Below are positions 8,246-16,641 of a stretch of 62,643 bases of DNA, piece after piece. The stretch covers positions 1 through 62,643 of the forward strand of contig JAFVCL010000058.1 in NCBI GenBank assembly GCA_017479285.1. The letters are read 5' to 3'. Position 1 is the stretch's first letter; the number at the start of each line of letters is the position of its first letter. The position numbers and the translations under genes were made by a program. The notes beneath the pieces are model-generated. The model ran no database searches, was not told the origin of the DNA, and worked only from the letters and a program-made list of their open reading frames with translations. This stretch comes from Lachnospiraceae bacterium. GTDB lineage: Bacteria; Bacillota; Clostridia; Lachnospirales; Lachnospiraceae.

Positions 8246-9514
8246 ATGGCACTTAACAAGAAACCTACCACGGGAATGAAGGATATCCTGCCCGAAGAAA
8301 TGCGTATACGCGAGTATGTAAAGAATGTGATAAGCGAAACCTACGCAAAATTCGGCTTTACAAGAATAGAGACCCCCTGTGTGGAGAATATCGGAAACCT
8401 TACCAGTAAGCAGGGCGGAGATAACGAGAAGCTTATCTTTAAGATTTTGAAAAGAGGAGAGAAGCTTGATGTGGCAAACGCGACTACCGAGGAGGAGGTT
8501 GTGGACGGTGGATTAAGGTACGATCTTACAGTTCCCCTTGTGAGATATTATTCAAACAATTCCGCCAATCTTCCCGCACCCTTTAAGGCGCTCCAGATGG
8601 GAAATGTATGGCGTGCCGACAGACCGCAGAGAGGAAGATACCGCCAGTTTATGCAGTGCGATATAGATATCCTCGGTGAGCCGTCAAATCTCGCCGAGAT
8701 TGAGCTTATCCTTGCAACGACGACGACTCTCGGAAGACTCGGATTCAAGAATTTCCAGATTAGAATAAACGAAAGACGAATTCTTAAAGCTATGGCAGCT
8801 TATGCGGGATTCGCCGAGGACTCATACGAGAGCGTATTCATAACGCTTGACAAGATGGACAAGATCGGAATAGACGGAGTAAAGGCTGAGCTCGCAGGTA
8901 ACGGATTTGATGAGGCAGGTGTAGACAGATACCTTGAGCTTTTTGAAAATCCGGATACATCGGTAGAGGGGCTTAAAAAGCTCTCGGAAAAGCTGGGTGA
9001 CTTCCTTGATCCGGAGATAAAAGACAATCTTGCGGAGATCATCGAATCTGTGGAGGCAACCAAGGAAGCAGATTTTGAGATGGTATTCGATCCCACTCTG
9101 GTCCGGGGCATGAGCTATTACACCGGAACGATATTCGAGATCGCGATGCCGGAGTTTGGCGGAAGCTGCGGAGGCGGCGGAAGATACGACAAAATGGTCG
9201 GGAAATTCACGGGAAGTGATGTTCCTGCCTGCGGCTTTTCCATCGGGTTTGAGAGAATCGTTCTTCTGCTCATGGAGAGCGGCTTTACAGTGCCCGGACA
9301 GGATGCAAAGAAGGCATATCTTATCGAAAAGGGAATCGGCGGTGAAAAGCTTTGCGAGATAATCGGGAAGGCACAGAAGGAGAGAGCCGAGGGCAGGCAG
9401 ATACTTGTTGTAAGGATGAACAAGAACAAGAAATTCCAGAAGGAGCAGCTTAATGCCCAGGGGTATGAGGACTTTGAGGAATTCTTTAATAAATCAGTTA
9501 CTAAATCTGTGTAG
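8246..9514 (+). CDS. hisS: histidine--tRNA ligase
   Basis: Class II aminoacyl-tRNA synthetase that charges tRNA-His. Motif 2 region (NVWRADRPQRGRYRQFMQCD), the histidine-specific RGMSYYTGTIFE and motif 3 (FSIGFERI) are all present. The ATG at 8246 (MALNKKPTTGMKDILPEEM) has AAAGGAG (8234-8240) and matches the family start; an upstream in-frame ATG at 8198 has no ribosome site. At 422 residues the C-terminal anticodon-binding domain is short: only about 70 residues follow motif 3, lysine-rich (MNKNKKFQKEQ), instead of roughly 90-100. It is followed after 26 bp by aspS, the usual Firmicute arrangement. Confidence 0.93.
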   Translation: MALNKKPTTGMKDILPEEMRIREYVKNVISETYAKFGFTRIETPCVENIGNLTSKQGGDNEKLIFKILKRGEKLDVANATTEEEVVDGGLRYDLTVPLVRYYSNNSANLPAPFKALQMGNVWRADRPQRGRYRQFMQCDIDILGEPSNLAEIELILATTTTLGRLGFKNFQIRINERRILKAMAAYAGFAEDSYESVFITLDKMDKIGIDGVKAELAGNGFDEAGVDRYLELFENPDTSVEGLKKLSEKLGDFLDPEIKDNLAEIIESVEATKEADFEMVFDPTLVRGMSYYTGTIFEIAMPEFGGSCGGGGRYDKMVGKFTGSDVPACGFSIGFERIVLLLMESGFTVPGQDAKKAYLIEKGIGGEKLCEIIGKAQKERAEGRQILVVRMNKNKKFQKEQLNAQGYEDFEEFFNKSVTKSV

Positions 9515-9540
9515 ATACACAGTGTATTTTGGAGGAAAAA

Positions 9541-11325
9541 ATGGTACAGTCAAGAACCCATAATTGTAATGAATTAAGGCTCTCCGACGCGGGCAAAAAG
9601 GTTGTCCTTGTCGGATGGTATGAAAACATAAGGAGAGTAAGCAAGAATCTGGGATTCGTTATCCTCAGGGATTTCTACGGAACGACCCAGATCGTACCCG
9701 AGACCGAGGAAATGATGAATGCGTTTACCGGGATCAACACCGAATCAACCGTATGCGTCGAGGGAACGGTAAGAGAGCGTTCAAACAAGAATCCAAAGAT
9801 CGCTACCGGAGACATCGAGGTTGTCCCGGAGAAGGTGACTGTTCTCGGAAAGTGCATACATGCGGAGCTTCCCTTTGAGATAAATCACTCAAGAGAAGCG
9901 GATGAGAACGCGAGACTTAAATATCGTTATCTTGACCTTAGAAACCCTGAGGTTAAAAAGAATATCGTACTTAGGAGCAGGGTTGTTTCCGAGCTGAGAA
10001 GAGCTATGACTGACGAGGGATTTCTTGAGATCACCACGCCCATCCTTACCGCCTCAAGTCCCGAGGGAGCAAGAGATTTCCTTGTTCCCGCGAGAAAGCA
10101 TCCCGGAAAGTTCTATGCACTTCCCCAGGCACCCCAGCAGTTCAAACAGCTCCTTATGACCTCCGGATTTGACCGTTATTTCCAGATCGCTCCCTGCTTC
10201 AGGGACGAGGATGCAAGAGGAGACCGTACTCCCGGCGAGTTCTACCAGATGGATATGGAGATGGCTTTCGCAACCCAGGATGATGTACTCGGGGTTTTGG
10301 AGAAGGTTCTTGTGCCCGTATTTGAAAAATACGGAATTTATGACCGCATTACTCCAGCTCCCTTTAAGAGGATTCCATTCAGAGAGTCCATGGAAAAATA
10401 CGGGACAGATAAGCCGGATCTTCGTATCGATCTTGAGCTTAAGGATGTTACCGGTGTACTCGGCGGAATAGATTTTGAGCCTTTCAGGGGAGCGACCGTT
10501 GAGGCCGTTGTCGTAAGCGGGTTTAATGCGACGAGAAAACAGATCGACCAGCTTATAGCCGATGTTGAGGTGCAGACCGCAAAGAAGACCTATTGGTTCA
10601 GACTTGACGAAAACGGAGAGATCGTCGGCGGTATTTCAAAATTTGTTCAGCCCATCAAGGATGAGGTTATCGGTAAGCTTGGACTCGAGAAGGGCTGCTT
10701 CGTAGGGCTTGCCGCCGGAAGCAAGGGCGAGGCGCTTAAGACCGCAGGAGTTATGCGTACAAAGCTCGGCGCGCTCTGCCCCGAGCACATGGATAAAGAA
10801 CAGTATCAGTTTTGCTGGATAGTGGATTTCCCCATGTATGAGATCGGTGAGGAATCCGGTGAGCTTGAATTCTGCCACAATCCTTTCTCCATGCCTGTCG
10901 GAGGACTTGAGATCCTTGAAAAGGCGGCAAAGGGAGAGTTTGATCCCCTGGAGATAATGGCAAACCAGTACGACCTTGTTATCAACGGCTATGAATCCGC
11001 ATCGGGAGCCGTAAGAAACCACGATCCCGAGATCATGGTAAAGGCATTCGAACTTGTCCGCCTTGGCGAAGATGATGTTAAGGCAAAGTTCCCCGCTATG
11101 TATAATGCCTTTACATACGGAGCACCGCCCCATGCAGGAGCGGCTCCCGGAGTTGACCGTATGATAATGCTCCTTACCGGCGAGGAGTCCATCCGCGAGG
11201 TTATCACCTTCCCGATGAACAAGAACGCACAGGATGTTATGATGGATTCACCTTCAGCCGTTACGCAAAAGCAGCTTGATGATGTCCATATCGCCATAGT
11301 AATGCCGGAAAAAGAAGAGGAATAG
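9541..11325 (+). CDS. aspS: aspartate--tRNA ligase
   Basis: Class II synthetase of 594 residues. It has an N-terminal OB-fold anticodon-binding domain (VGWYENIRRVSKNLGFVILRD), motif 2 (FRDEDARGDRTPGEFYQMD), the GAD insertion domain around residues 280-400, and motif 3 (GAAPGVDRMIMLL). It charges tRNA-Asp; whether it also charges tRNA-Asn depends on the rest of the genome. The ATG at 9541 has GGAGG at 9531-9535; a TTG at 9529 is in frame but overlaps that site, so ATG is preferred. Motif 2 is of the ARGDRTPGEF type rather than the LRADRQPEF type of many bacteria. Confidence 0.95.
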   Translation: MVQSRTHNCNELRLSDAGKKVVLVGWYENIRRVSKNLGFVILRDFYGTTQIVPETEEMMNAFTGINTESTVCVEGTVRERSNKNPKIATGDIEVVPEKVTVLGKCIHAELPFEINHSREADENARLKYRYLDLRNPEVKKNIVLRSRVVSELRRAMTDEGFLEITTPILTASSPEGARDFLVPARKHPGKFYALPQAPQQFKQLLMTSGFDRYFQIAPCFRDEDARGDRTPGEFYQMDMEMAFATQDDVLGVLEKVLVPVFEKYGIYDRITPAPFKRIPFRESMEKYGTDKPDLRIDLELKDVTGVLGGIDFEPFRGATVEAVVVSGFNATRKQIDQLIADVEVQTAKKTYWFRLDENGEIVGGISKFVQPIKDEVIGKLGLEKGCFVGLAAGSKGEALKTAGVMRTKLGALCPEHMDKEQYQFCWIVDFPMYEIGEESGELEFCHNPFSMPVGGLEILEKAAKGEFDPLEIMANQYDLVINGYESASGAVRNHDPEIMVKAFELVRLGEDDVKAKFPAMYNAFTYGAPPHAGAAPGVDRMIMLLTGEESIREVITFPMNKNAQDVMMDSPSAVTQKQLDDVHIAIVMPEKEEE

Positions 11326-11334
11326 TATGCACTT

Positions 11335-11991
11335 ATGCTGACAATCAGTCTTCTGAAAGTGGATATACCGGAGCTCCTTTCCATAAGCGGAGAGGAGTTC
11401 CTGCGCGTTTTAAATGCGATTGATTCATCAAGGTCAAAAACCGCGGCGGGTATGAATAAAAACCCCAAGGGCAGGGCGGCATGCATCGGCGCGGGGCTGC
11501 TTATACAGCGGGCGATGCGGGATTATCCGGGATGCCGCAAAAGGGAATACAGCCTTGATGAACTGATCAGTCCGGAGGGAAAAGCGGTGGATTTTAAATA
11601 CCGCTTTGGGGAGCAGGGGAAACCCTATTTTGCCGATACTTCGCTTCCTTTTTTTAATATCTCCCATGCAGGCGGATATGTGGCGCTTGCGCTGTCGGAC
11701 AGGGAGGTTGGAATCGATATCCAGAATAAAAGGAACAACCGCGAAACGGATATGGCGGAGAGATTTTTTTCCGAAAAAGAGAGCAAAGCCGTAAAGGAGG
11801 ACTCCGAAAGAAAGGTGTTCTACAGGCTTTGGGCAAGAAAAGAGGCACTTGGAAAATGCACGGGGGAGGGCGTAAGACCGTATCTTGATACGGATGTTTC
11901 GGATCTTCATGCACCGCATCTTTCGGGGTATGAGTGGTTTGAGGAAGTGGTCGGAGACGATATTTATCTCTGCGTGTGCATCAAAAAATAA
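11335..11991 (+). CDS. 4'-phosphopantetheinyl transferase (Sfp-type)
   Basis: A 218-residue two-lobed PPTase that moves phosphopantetheine from CoA to carrier-protein serines. The magnesium motif VGIDIQ is at residues 125-130 (Asp128). The second signature RLWARKEALGK lies around 164-174 with the Glu and Lys needed for CoA binding. Sfp-length enzymes act on NRPS/PKS or fatty-acid carriers. No biosynthetic cluster is nearby, so its partner is unknown, and it may serve the fatty acid ACP. It starts 10 bp after aspS and precedes an ABC exporter pair by 17 bp. Confidence 0.85.
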   Translation: MLTISLLKVDIPELLSISGEEFLRVLNAIDSSRSKTAAGMNKNPKGRAACIGAGLLIQRAMRDYPGCRKREYSLDELISPEGKAVDFKYRFGEQGKPYFADTSLPFFNISHAGGYVALALSDREVGIDIQNKRNNRETDMAERFFSEKESKAVKEDSERKVFYRLWARKEALGKCTGEGVRPYLDTDVSDLHAPHLSGYEWFEEVVGDDIYLCVCIKK

Positions 11992-12007
11992 TTAACAGGA
12001 AAACATA

Positions 12008-13768
12008 ATGAAGTCATTATTTAAATATCTTCACAATTACAAAAAGGAATCTGTACTGGCACCTCTTTTTAAACTGCTCGAGGCATCTTTTGAGCTTTTT
12101 GTGCCTATTGTGATATCAAAGATCATAGATGTTGCAATTCCTTCCGGAAACAATTCGATGATCATAAAAATGGGTCTTATACTTGTGGGACTTGCCCTTG
12201 TCGGCATGGTTGCCGCCATCACTGCCCAGTTTTTTGCGGCAAAAGCAGCCACCGGTTTTTCGGCTGAGCTCCGTGAGGCGGTTTTCTCACATATCCAGAC
12301 CTTCGATTTTACGGTACTTGACAAGATCGGTACATCCACTCTTATCACCCGTATGACAAGTGATATCAACCAGCTCCAGAACGGGGTCAATATGGTACTT
12401 CGCCTGTTCCTCCGCTCACCTATCGTTGTCTTCGGAGCGATGATAATGGCGTTTACGATAGATGTAAAGTCCGCCCTTGTTTTTGTCGTTGCAATACCGC
12501 TTCTTGCGATAGTCGTGTTCGGTATCATGCTTATCACCATGCCGCTTTACAAGAGGGTGCAGGGGAACCTTGACAAGGTGCTCGGACATACAAGGGAAAA
12601 CCTTACAGGTGTCCGTGTTATAAGAGCCTTCAGACTTGAAGGAAAAGAGTTTAAGGATTTTGAATTTGATAACCGTATACTTACAAAGGCACAGACCTCG
12701 GTTGCGAGATTTTCCTCACTCTCAAGCCCACTTACCTATGTGATCGTAAACGGTGCGATAATCGCGCTTCTTTATATCGGTGGCGTAAGGGTAAACATCG
12801 GAAGCCTTTCCCAGGGTCAGGTTGTGGCTATCGTAAACTATATGAGCCAGATACTTGTCGAGCTTATAAAGTTTGCGGATCTTATAGTGCTTATAACCAA
12901 AGCCGCTTCCTGTGCGGACAGGGTTGAGGCGGTTTTAAAGACAGAGAATGCAAAGCCGGAGAATGCAAGGCTTGAGAACGAAAAGGCGGCGTATGGAACC
13001 GGAAACGGTGAGGATAAAGACACCGGCACAGGCAGTAACAAGGATTACATCTGCTTTGACCATGTATCCCTTAAGTACGAGGGAGCCGGTGATGAAACCC
13101 TGACGGATATGAACTTTACCGTAAGGAAAGGGGAGACTGTCGGTATCATCGGCGGTACAGGCTCCGGTAAAACATCGCTTGTCAATATGATCCCGGGCTT
13201 TTACCATGCCACCTCCGGAACCATTTATTTTGAGGGAAAGCCGCTTAATTCCATGGATCCCGGGGAGCTTACGGGTAAGGTGGGTATGGTGCCTCAAAAG
13301 GCTGTTCTTTTCAAGGGAACCATAAAGAGCAATCTCCTTTGGGGGAATGATAATGCAACCGATGAGCAGCTTTGGAAGGCTCTTGATATCGCGCAGGCGA
13401 CGGAGGTTGTAAAGGGCAAGGAAGGTGAGCTTGAGGCGGTTGTCGAGCAAAACGGAAGGAATTTTTCCGGAGGACAAAAGCAGAGGCTTACAATTGCCAG
13501 AGCTCTTGTGGGAGATCCGGAAATCCTTATCCTTGACGATTCCGCTTCGGCGCTTGATTATGCTACGGATGCAGCGCTTCGGAAGGCTGTTTCGGGTATA
13601 AAGGACACCACAGTTTTTATAGTATCCCAGAGGGCTTCCTCGATACGGAATGCGGATAAGATAATAGTGCTTGATGACGGTGAGATCGTAGGTATCGGAA
13701 CCAATGAGGAACTGCTGGAAAGCTGCGAGGTATACCGTGAAATATATTACTCGCAGTATGAGAAATAA
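12008..13768 (+). CDS. heterodimeric ABC exporter subunit A (degenerate NBD)
   Basis: A 586-residue half-transporter with six membrane spans (about 1-290), a charged linker rich in Asn/Glu/Gly (about 318-345) and a nucleotide-binding domain. Walker A GGTGSGKT starts near residue 382 and the signature is FSGGQKQRL. The Walker B is followed by Asp instead of the catalytic Glu (LILDDSAS), and the switch His is Gln (IVSQRASS). These changes mark the subunit that contributes the inactive ATP site in TM287/288- and BmrCD-like exporters. The next gene provides the matching partner. The family exports drugs, lipids or peptides; the cargo is unknown here. Confidence 0.9.
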   Translation: MKSLFKYLHNYKKESVLAPLFKLLEASFELFVPIVISKIIDVAIPSGNNSMIIKMGLILVGLALVGMVAAITAQFFAAKAATGFSAELREAVFSHIQTFDFTVLDKIGTSTLITRMTSDINQLQNGVNMVLRLFLRSPIVVFGAMIMAFTIDVKSALVFVVAIPLLAIVVFGIMLITMPLYKRVQGNLDKVLGHTRENLTGVRVIRAFRLEGKEFKDFEFDNRILTKAQTSVARFSSLSSPLTYVIVNGAIIALLYIGGVRVNIGSLSQGQVVAIVNYMSQILVELIKFADLIVLITKAASCADRVEAVLKTENAKPENARLENEKAAYGTGNGEDKDTGTGSNKDYICFDHVSLKYEGAGDETLTDMNFTVRKGETVGIIGGTGSGKTSLVNMIPGFYHATSGTIYFEGKPLNSMDPGELTGKVGMVPQKAVLFKGTIKSNLLWGNDNATDEQLWKALDIAQATEVVKGKEGELEAVVEQNGRNFSGGQKQRLTIARALVGDPEILILDDSASALDYATDAALRKAVSGIKDTTVFIVSQRASSIRNADKIIVLDDGEIVGIGTNEELLESCEVYREIYYSQYEK

Positions 13769-13779
13769 AAGAGGATATT

Positions 13780-15558
13780 ATGTCAGAAAAAAAGAATCCA
13801 TCAACAAAAAACACCATAGGAAAGATTCTTAAATATATAAAGCACTACATACCGCTTGTAATAATCTCACTTATACTTGCGGCGGTGATAGTGGTTATGA
13901 CCCTTTATATCCCTGTCCTTATCGGAAACGCGGTGGACCTTTTCCTAGGAGGTAAAGGAACTGTGGATTTTGATGCGCTGTACAGGATAATGATGACAAT
14001 GGCGCTGGTCATAATTGTAACCGCAGTATCCCAGTGGGTCATGAATACTATAAATAACCACATTACTTATCATGTGGTGGAGGACATAAGAAATGACGCG
14101 ATGAAGCACCTTCACAGCCTTCCGCTTTCGTATCTGGACCGCCAGTCCAACGGAGATATAGTGAGCAGGATAGTGGCTGATGCGGATACCTTTGCTGACG
14201 GTCTTCTTATGGGCTTTACAAAGTTTTTTACGGGCGTTATGACGATACTCGGAACTCTCGTATTCATGCTCCGTACAAGCCCTATTGTAACCATAGTCGT
14301 TGTGGTTATCACGCCGCTTTCTTTCTTTGTTGCGAAGTTTATTGCGACTCATACCCACGATTATTTCCAGAGCCAGTCAAAGATCCGTGCGGAGCAGACC
14401 GCTCTTATCGATGAGATGATAGGTAATCAGAAGGTTGTCAAGATATTTGCGAGGGAAGAGGCCGTAAAGGAGCAGTTTAACGAGATAAACGGACGGCTTC
14501 ATGACAGTTCGCTGAAGGCTGTCTTTTACTCATCCCTTGTAAATCCAAGCACAAGATTTGTCAATTCGCTTGTGTACGCGGGAGTTGCGGTTGTAGGCGG
14601 CTTCTTTGTTATAAAAGGCCTGGGAGACGGAAGTGCGGCCACCCTTACGGTAGGACAGCTTTCCTGTTTCCTTACATACGCAAATCAGTACACAAAACCC
14701 TTTAATGAGATCTCCGGTGTTGTTACCGAACTTCAGAACGCGATAGTATGTGCGGCAAGGATCTTTGAGCTTATTGAGGAAAAGCCGCAGATTCCCGATG
14801 CGGAGGATGCTGTGGTTATCGAGGCCGCAAAAGGAAATGTCGAACTTAAGGATGTGGAATTCAGATATGTCCCGGACAAGCCTCTCATAAGGAATTTCAG
14901 CCTCGATGTAAAGCCCGGCCAGAGAGTCGCGATAGTAGGTCCTACCGGATGCGGAAAGACAACAGTTATAAATCTTCTTATGAGGTTTTACGATGTCAGA
15001 TCCGGCTCCATAAAGGTTGACGGTAATGATATCAGAAACATAACAAGAGACAGTCTTCGCGGCAGTTACGGAATGGTGCTTCAGGAGACATGGCTAAAAG
15101 CTGGAACCATAAAAGAGAATATATGTATGGGAAAGCCCGATGCCACGGATGAAGAAATCATAGCAGCTGCGAAGGCTGCCCATTCACACAGCTTTATCAA
15201 GAGACTACCCAATGGTTATGACACGGTCATTGGGGAAGACGGCGGTATGCTGAGTCAGGGACAGAAGCAGCTCCTTTGTATTACAAGAGTTATGCTCTGC
15301 CTTCCGCCGATGCTCATACTTGATGAGGCGACAAGCTCGATAGATACGAGAACCGAGATCCGCATACAGAAGGCATTTGCAAGGATGATGGAGGGACGCA
15401 CAAGCTTTATAGTTGCCCACAGACTTTCGACTATCAAGGAAGCTGATATCATACTTGTAATGCGTGACGGAAACATTATCGAGCAGGGAAATCACGAGTC
15501 GCTTCTTGCACAGGGCGGGTTCTACTCGCAGCTTTATAACAGCCAGTTCGCGGTATAG
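13780..15558 (+). CDS. heterodimeric ABC exporter subunit B (catalytic NBD)
   Basis: A 592-residue half-transporter with six spans and an NBD. Walker A is GPTGCGKT, Walker B with catalytic Glu is LILDEATSS, and the switch His is in IVAHRLST, so this subunit's own Walker site is complete. Its signature is LSQGQ rather than LSGGQ, which is the expected partner change for the degenerate site of subunit A. It starts 12 bp after the first subunit with AGAGGA in front of ATG 13780. Together the two genes form one exporter. Confidence 0.92.
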   Translation: MSEKKNPSTKNTIGKILKYIKHYIPLVIISLILAAVIVVMTLYIPVLIGNAVDLFLGGKGTVDFDALYRIMMTMALVIIVTAVSQWVMNTINNHITYHVVEDIRNDAMKHLHSLPLSYLDRQSNGDIVSRIVADADTFADGLLMGFTKFFTGVMTILGTLVFMLRTSPIVTIVVVVITPLSFFVAKFIATHTHDYFQSQSKIRAEQTALIDEMIGNQKVVKIFAREEAVKEQFNEINGRLHDSSLKAVFYSSLVNPSTRFVNSLVYAGVAVVGGFFVIKGLGDGSAATLTVGQLSCFLTYANQYTKPFNEISGVVTELQNAIVCAARIFELIEEKPQIPDAEDAVVIEAAKGNVELKDVEFRYVPDKPLIRNFSLDVKPGQRVAIVGPTGCGKTTVINLLMRFYDVRSGSIKVDGNDIRNITRDSLRGSYGMVLQETWLKAGTIKENICMGKPDATDEEIIAAAKAAHSHSFIKRLPNGYDTVIGEDGGMLSQGQKQLLCITRVMLCLPPMLILDEATSSIDTRTEIRIQKAFARMMEGRTSFIVAHRLSTIKEADIILVMRDGNIIEQGNHESLLAQGGFYSQLYNSQFAV

Positions 15559-15617
15559 GATATGATTTTATATTTTGTAAACGGAGCCAGACAGAATATA
15601 AAGGGATTGGGTAAAGT

Positions 15618-15959
15618 ATGAAAGAAATAAGGAATTACAACATTCGTTCCATCATTATTGCCGGTTTGGGTGTATTGATGATATTATGGGTAATGATCGA
15701 GCAGTACATAGATGTTCCTAAAATTGATGATGATGTTTTTGTTCCGTTGGGGATCAGCATGATCCTGTTCGGACTGGCTCGTTTTTTTTTCAGAACCCCT
15801 ATGCAATCTGTGGGAAGAAAGATATTCGGCGTATGGCTTATTGTTGCGGGGATGTATTGCTTTATAAGAGGTATCGTGTTTATGCCGGGATTATTCGGAT
15901 TCGTGGGAGCATTTATTCTGGTGATTGTCGGTGCGATCATGTGGATCGTGGATTTTTAA
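15618..15959 (+). CDS. small four-span membrane protein, unknown
   Basis: A 113-residue protein with hydrophobic segments at about 10-27, 42-58, 70-88 and 92-112, and short charged loops (VPKIDDDV, RTPMQSVGRK). I recognise no family. It follows the exporter by 59 bp on the same strand and could be its accessory, but it may be independent. The ATG at 15618 has a modest upstream purine tract (AAAGGGATTGGG). Confidence 0.55.
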   Translation: MKEIRNYNIRSIIIAGLGVLMILWVMIEQYIDVPKIDDDVFVPLGISMILFGLARFFFRTPMQSVGRKIFGVWLIVAGMYCFIRGIVFMPGLFGFVGAFILVIVGAIMWIVDF

Positions 15960-15999
15960 ACTACCCGGCCGAAGCGTGATAATTTAATAAATTGTTCGA

Positions 16000-16028
16000 T
16001 TTACAAAACCGAACAGGTGTTCTATACT
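16000..16028 (+). promoter_or_regulatory. sigma-A promoter of the SOS-type gene
   Basis: TTTACA at 16000-16005, a 17-bp spacer and TATACT at 16023-16028. Transcription should begin near 16035, 15 nt before the ATG at 16050, which excludes the in-frame ATG at 16017 as a start. Confidence 0.8.
16010..16023. promoter_or_regulatory. LexA (SOS) operator
   Basis: CGAACAGGTGTTCT contains a perfect GAAC-N4-GTTC palindrome at 16011-16022 and matches 13 of 14 positions of the Firmicute SOS box CGAACRNRYGTTYG. It fills the spacer between -35 and -10, so LexA binding would block the promoter. Confidence 0.85.
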
Positions 16029-16049
16029 CATCTGTACAAAGGAAATGGT

Positions 16050-16343
16050 ATGAGTATGAGAGCAGATATTAAGCCCGTGGATGTCATATGTCAGCACTCG
16101 AGGGACGGCTCAATACTTCCGCTTAAGGTGCGGGTGCTTGATGATGACGGAGAATTCCAGACATATATGATAAAAGACTATAGGGACCGTTCCCATATGG
16201 GAACAAGGGAATTGCCCGACGGAGTGTTTGTAACCGATAATACGCTTGTCTTCGAATGTCATGTAATTGTATTCGGTAAGCAAAAGATGATAAGACTGTA
16301 CTATAATCCTTCGGGAACGGTATGGAAGATGACGGTTATGTAG
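16050..16343 (+). CDS. small SOS-regulated protein, unknown function
   Basis: About 97 residues from ATG 16050 (AAAGGA at 16038-16043). Soluble, beta-rich in appearance, with conserved-looking blocks VICQHSRDGSILPLKVRV, GTRELPDGVFVTDNT and IRLYYNPSGTVWKM. I recall similar small proteins beside Y-family polymerase genes in Clostridia, but there is no such polymerase here. The position of the LexA box makes DNA-damage induction likely. The longer reading from 16017 begins inside the promoter and is not used. Its biochemical role is not known to me. Confidence 0.75.
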   Translation: MSMRADIKPVDVICQHSRDGSILPLKVRVLDDDGEFQTYMIKDYRDRSHMGTRELPDGVFVTDNTLVFECHVIVFGKQKMIRLYYNPSGTVWKMTVM

Positions 16344-16406
16344 ATATGTAAAACAGATTTTGCTGCAATGTTCAGGTAAAGTTTGATACCCGAAAGGAAG
16401 ACGGAT

Positions 16407-16586
16407 ATGCTGCCAAAGGACGCTGCTATGCTTTTGAGCATGATAAATATGAAACTGCGAGACAGATACGGCTCGCTTGAAGAGCTTTGCGATGATATGG
16501 ACGAAAGTATGTCTGAGATTACGGAGATCCTTGACAAAGCCGGATATAAATATGATGCGGCGATAAATCAGTTTAAGGGAAAGTAA
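16407..16586 (+). CDS. DUF4250 domain protein
   Basis: A 59-residue protein opening MLPKDAAMLLSMINMKLRD and ending YDAAINQFKGK, the typical short DUF4250 form found in Clostridia. It is acidic and helical in appearance with no known function. The ATG at 16407 has GAAAGGAAG (16391-16399); the TTG at 16383 upstream is in frame but precedes that site. It may share the SOS transcript, as no terminator is seen in the 63-bp gap after the preceding gene. Confidence 0.8.
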   Translation: MLPKDAAMLLSMINMKLRDRYGSLEELCDDMDESMSEITEILDKAGYKYDAAINQFKGK

Positions 16587-16641
16587 CGCCTTTTCACCGT
16601 ATAGGGCAGCAGGTCAAAGGGTGAAAAGAGGAAAGGATGAT

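Noticed and set aside
16017-16049. ATG 16017 as start of the SOS gene
   Set aside because: It lies between the -35 and -10 elements and overlaps the LexA box; ATG 16050 has a ribosome site.
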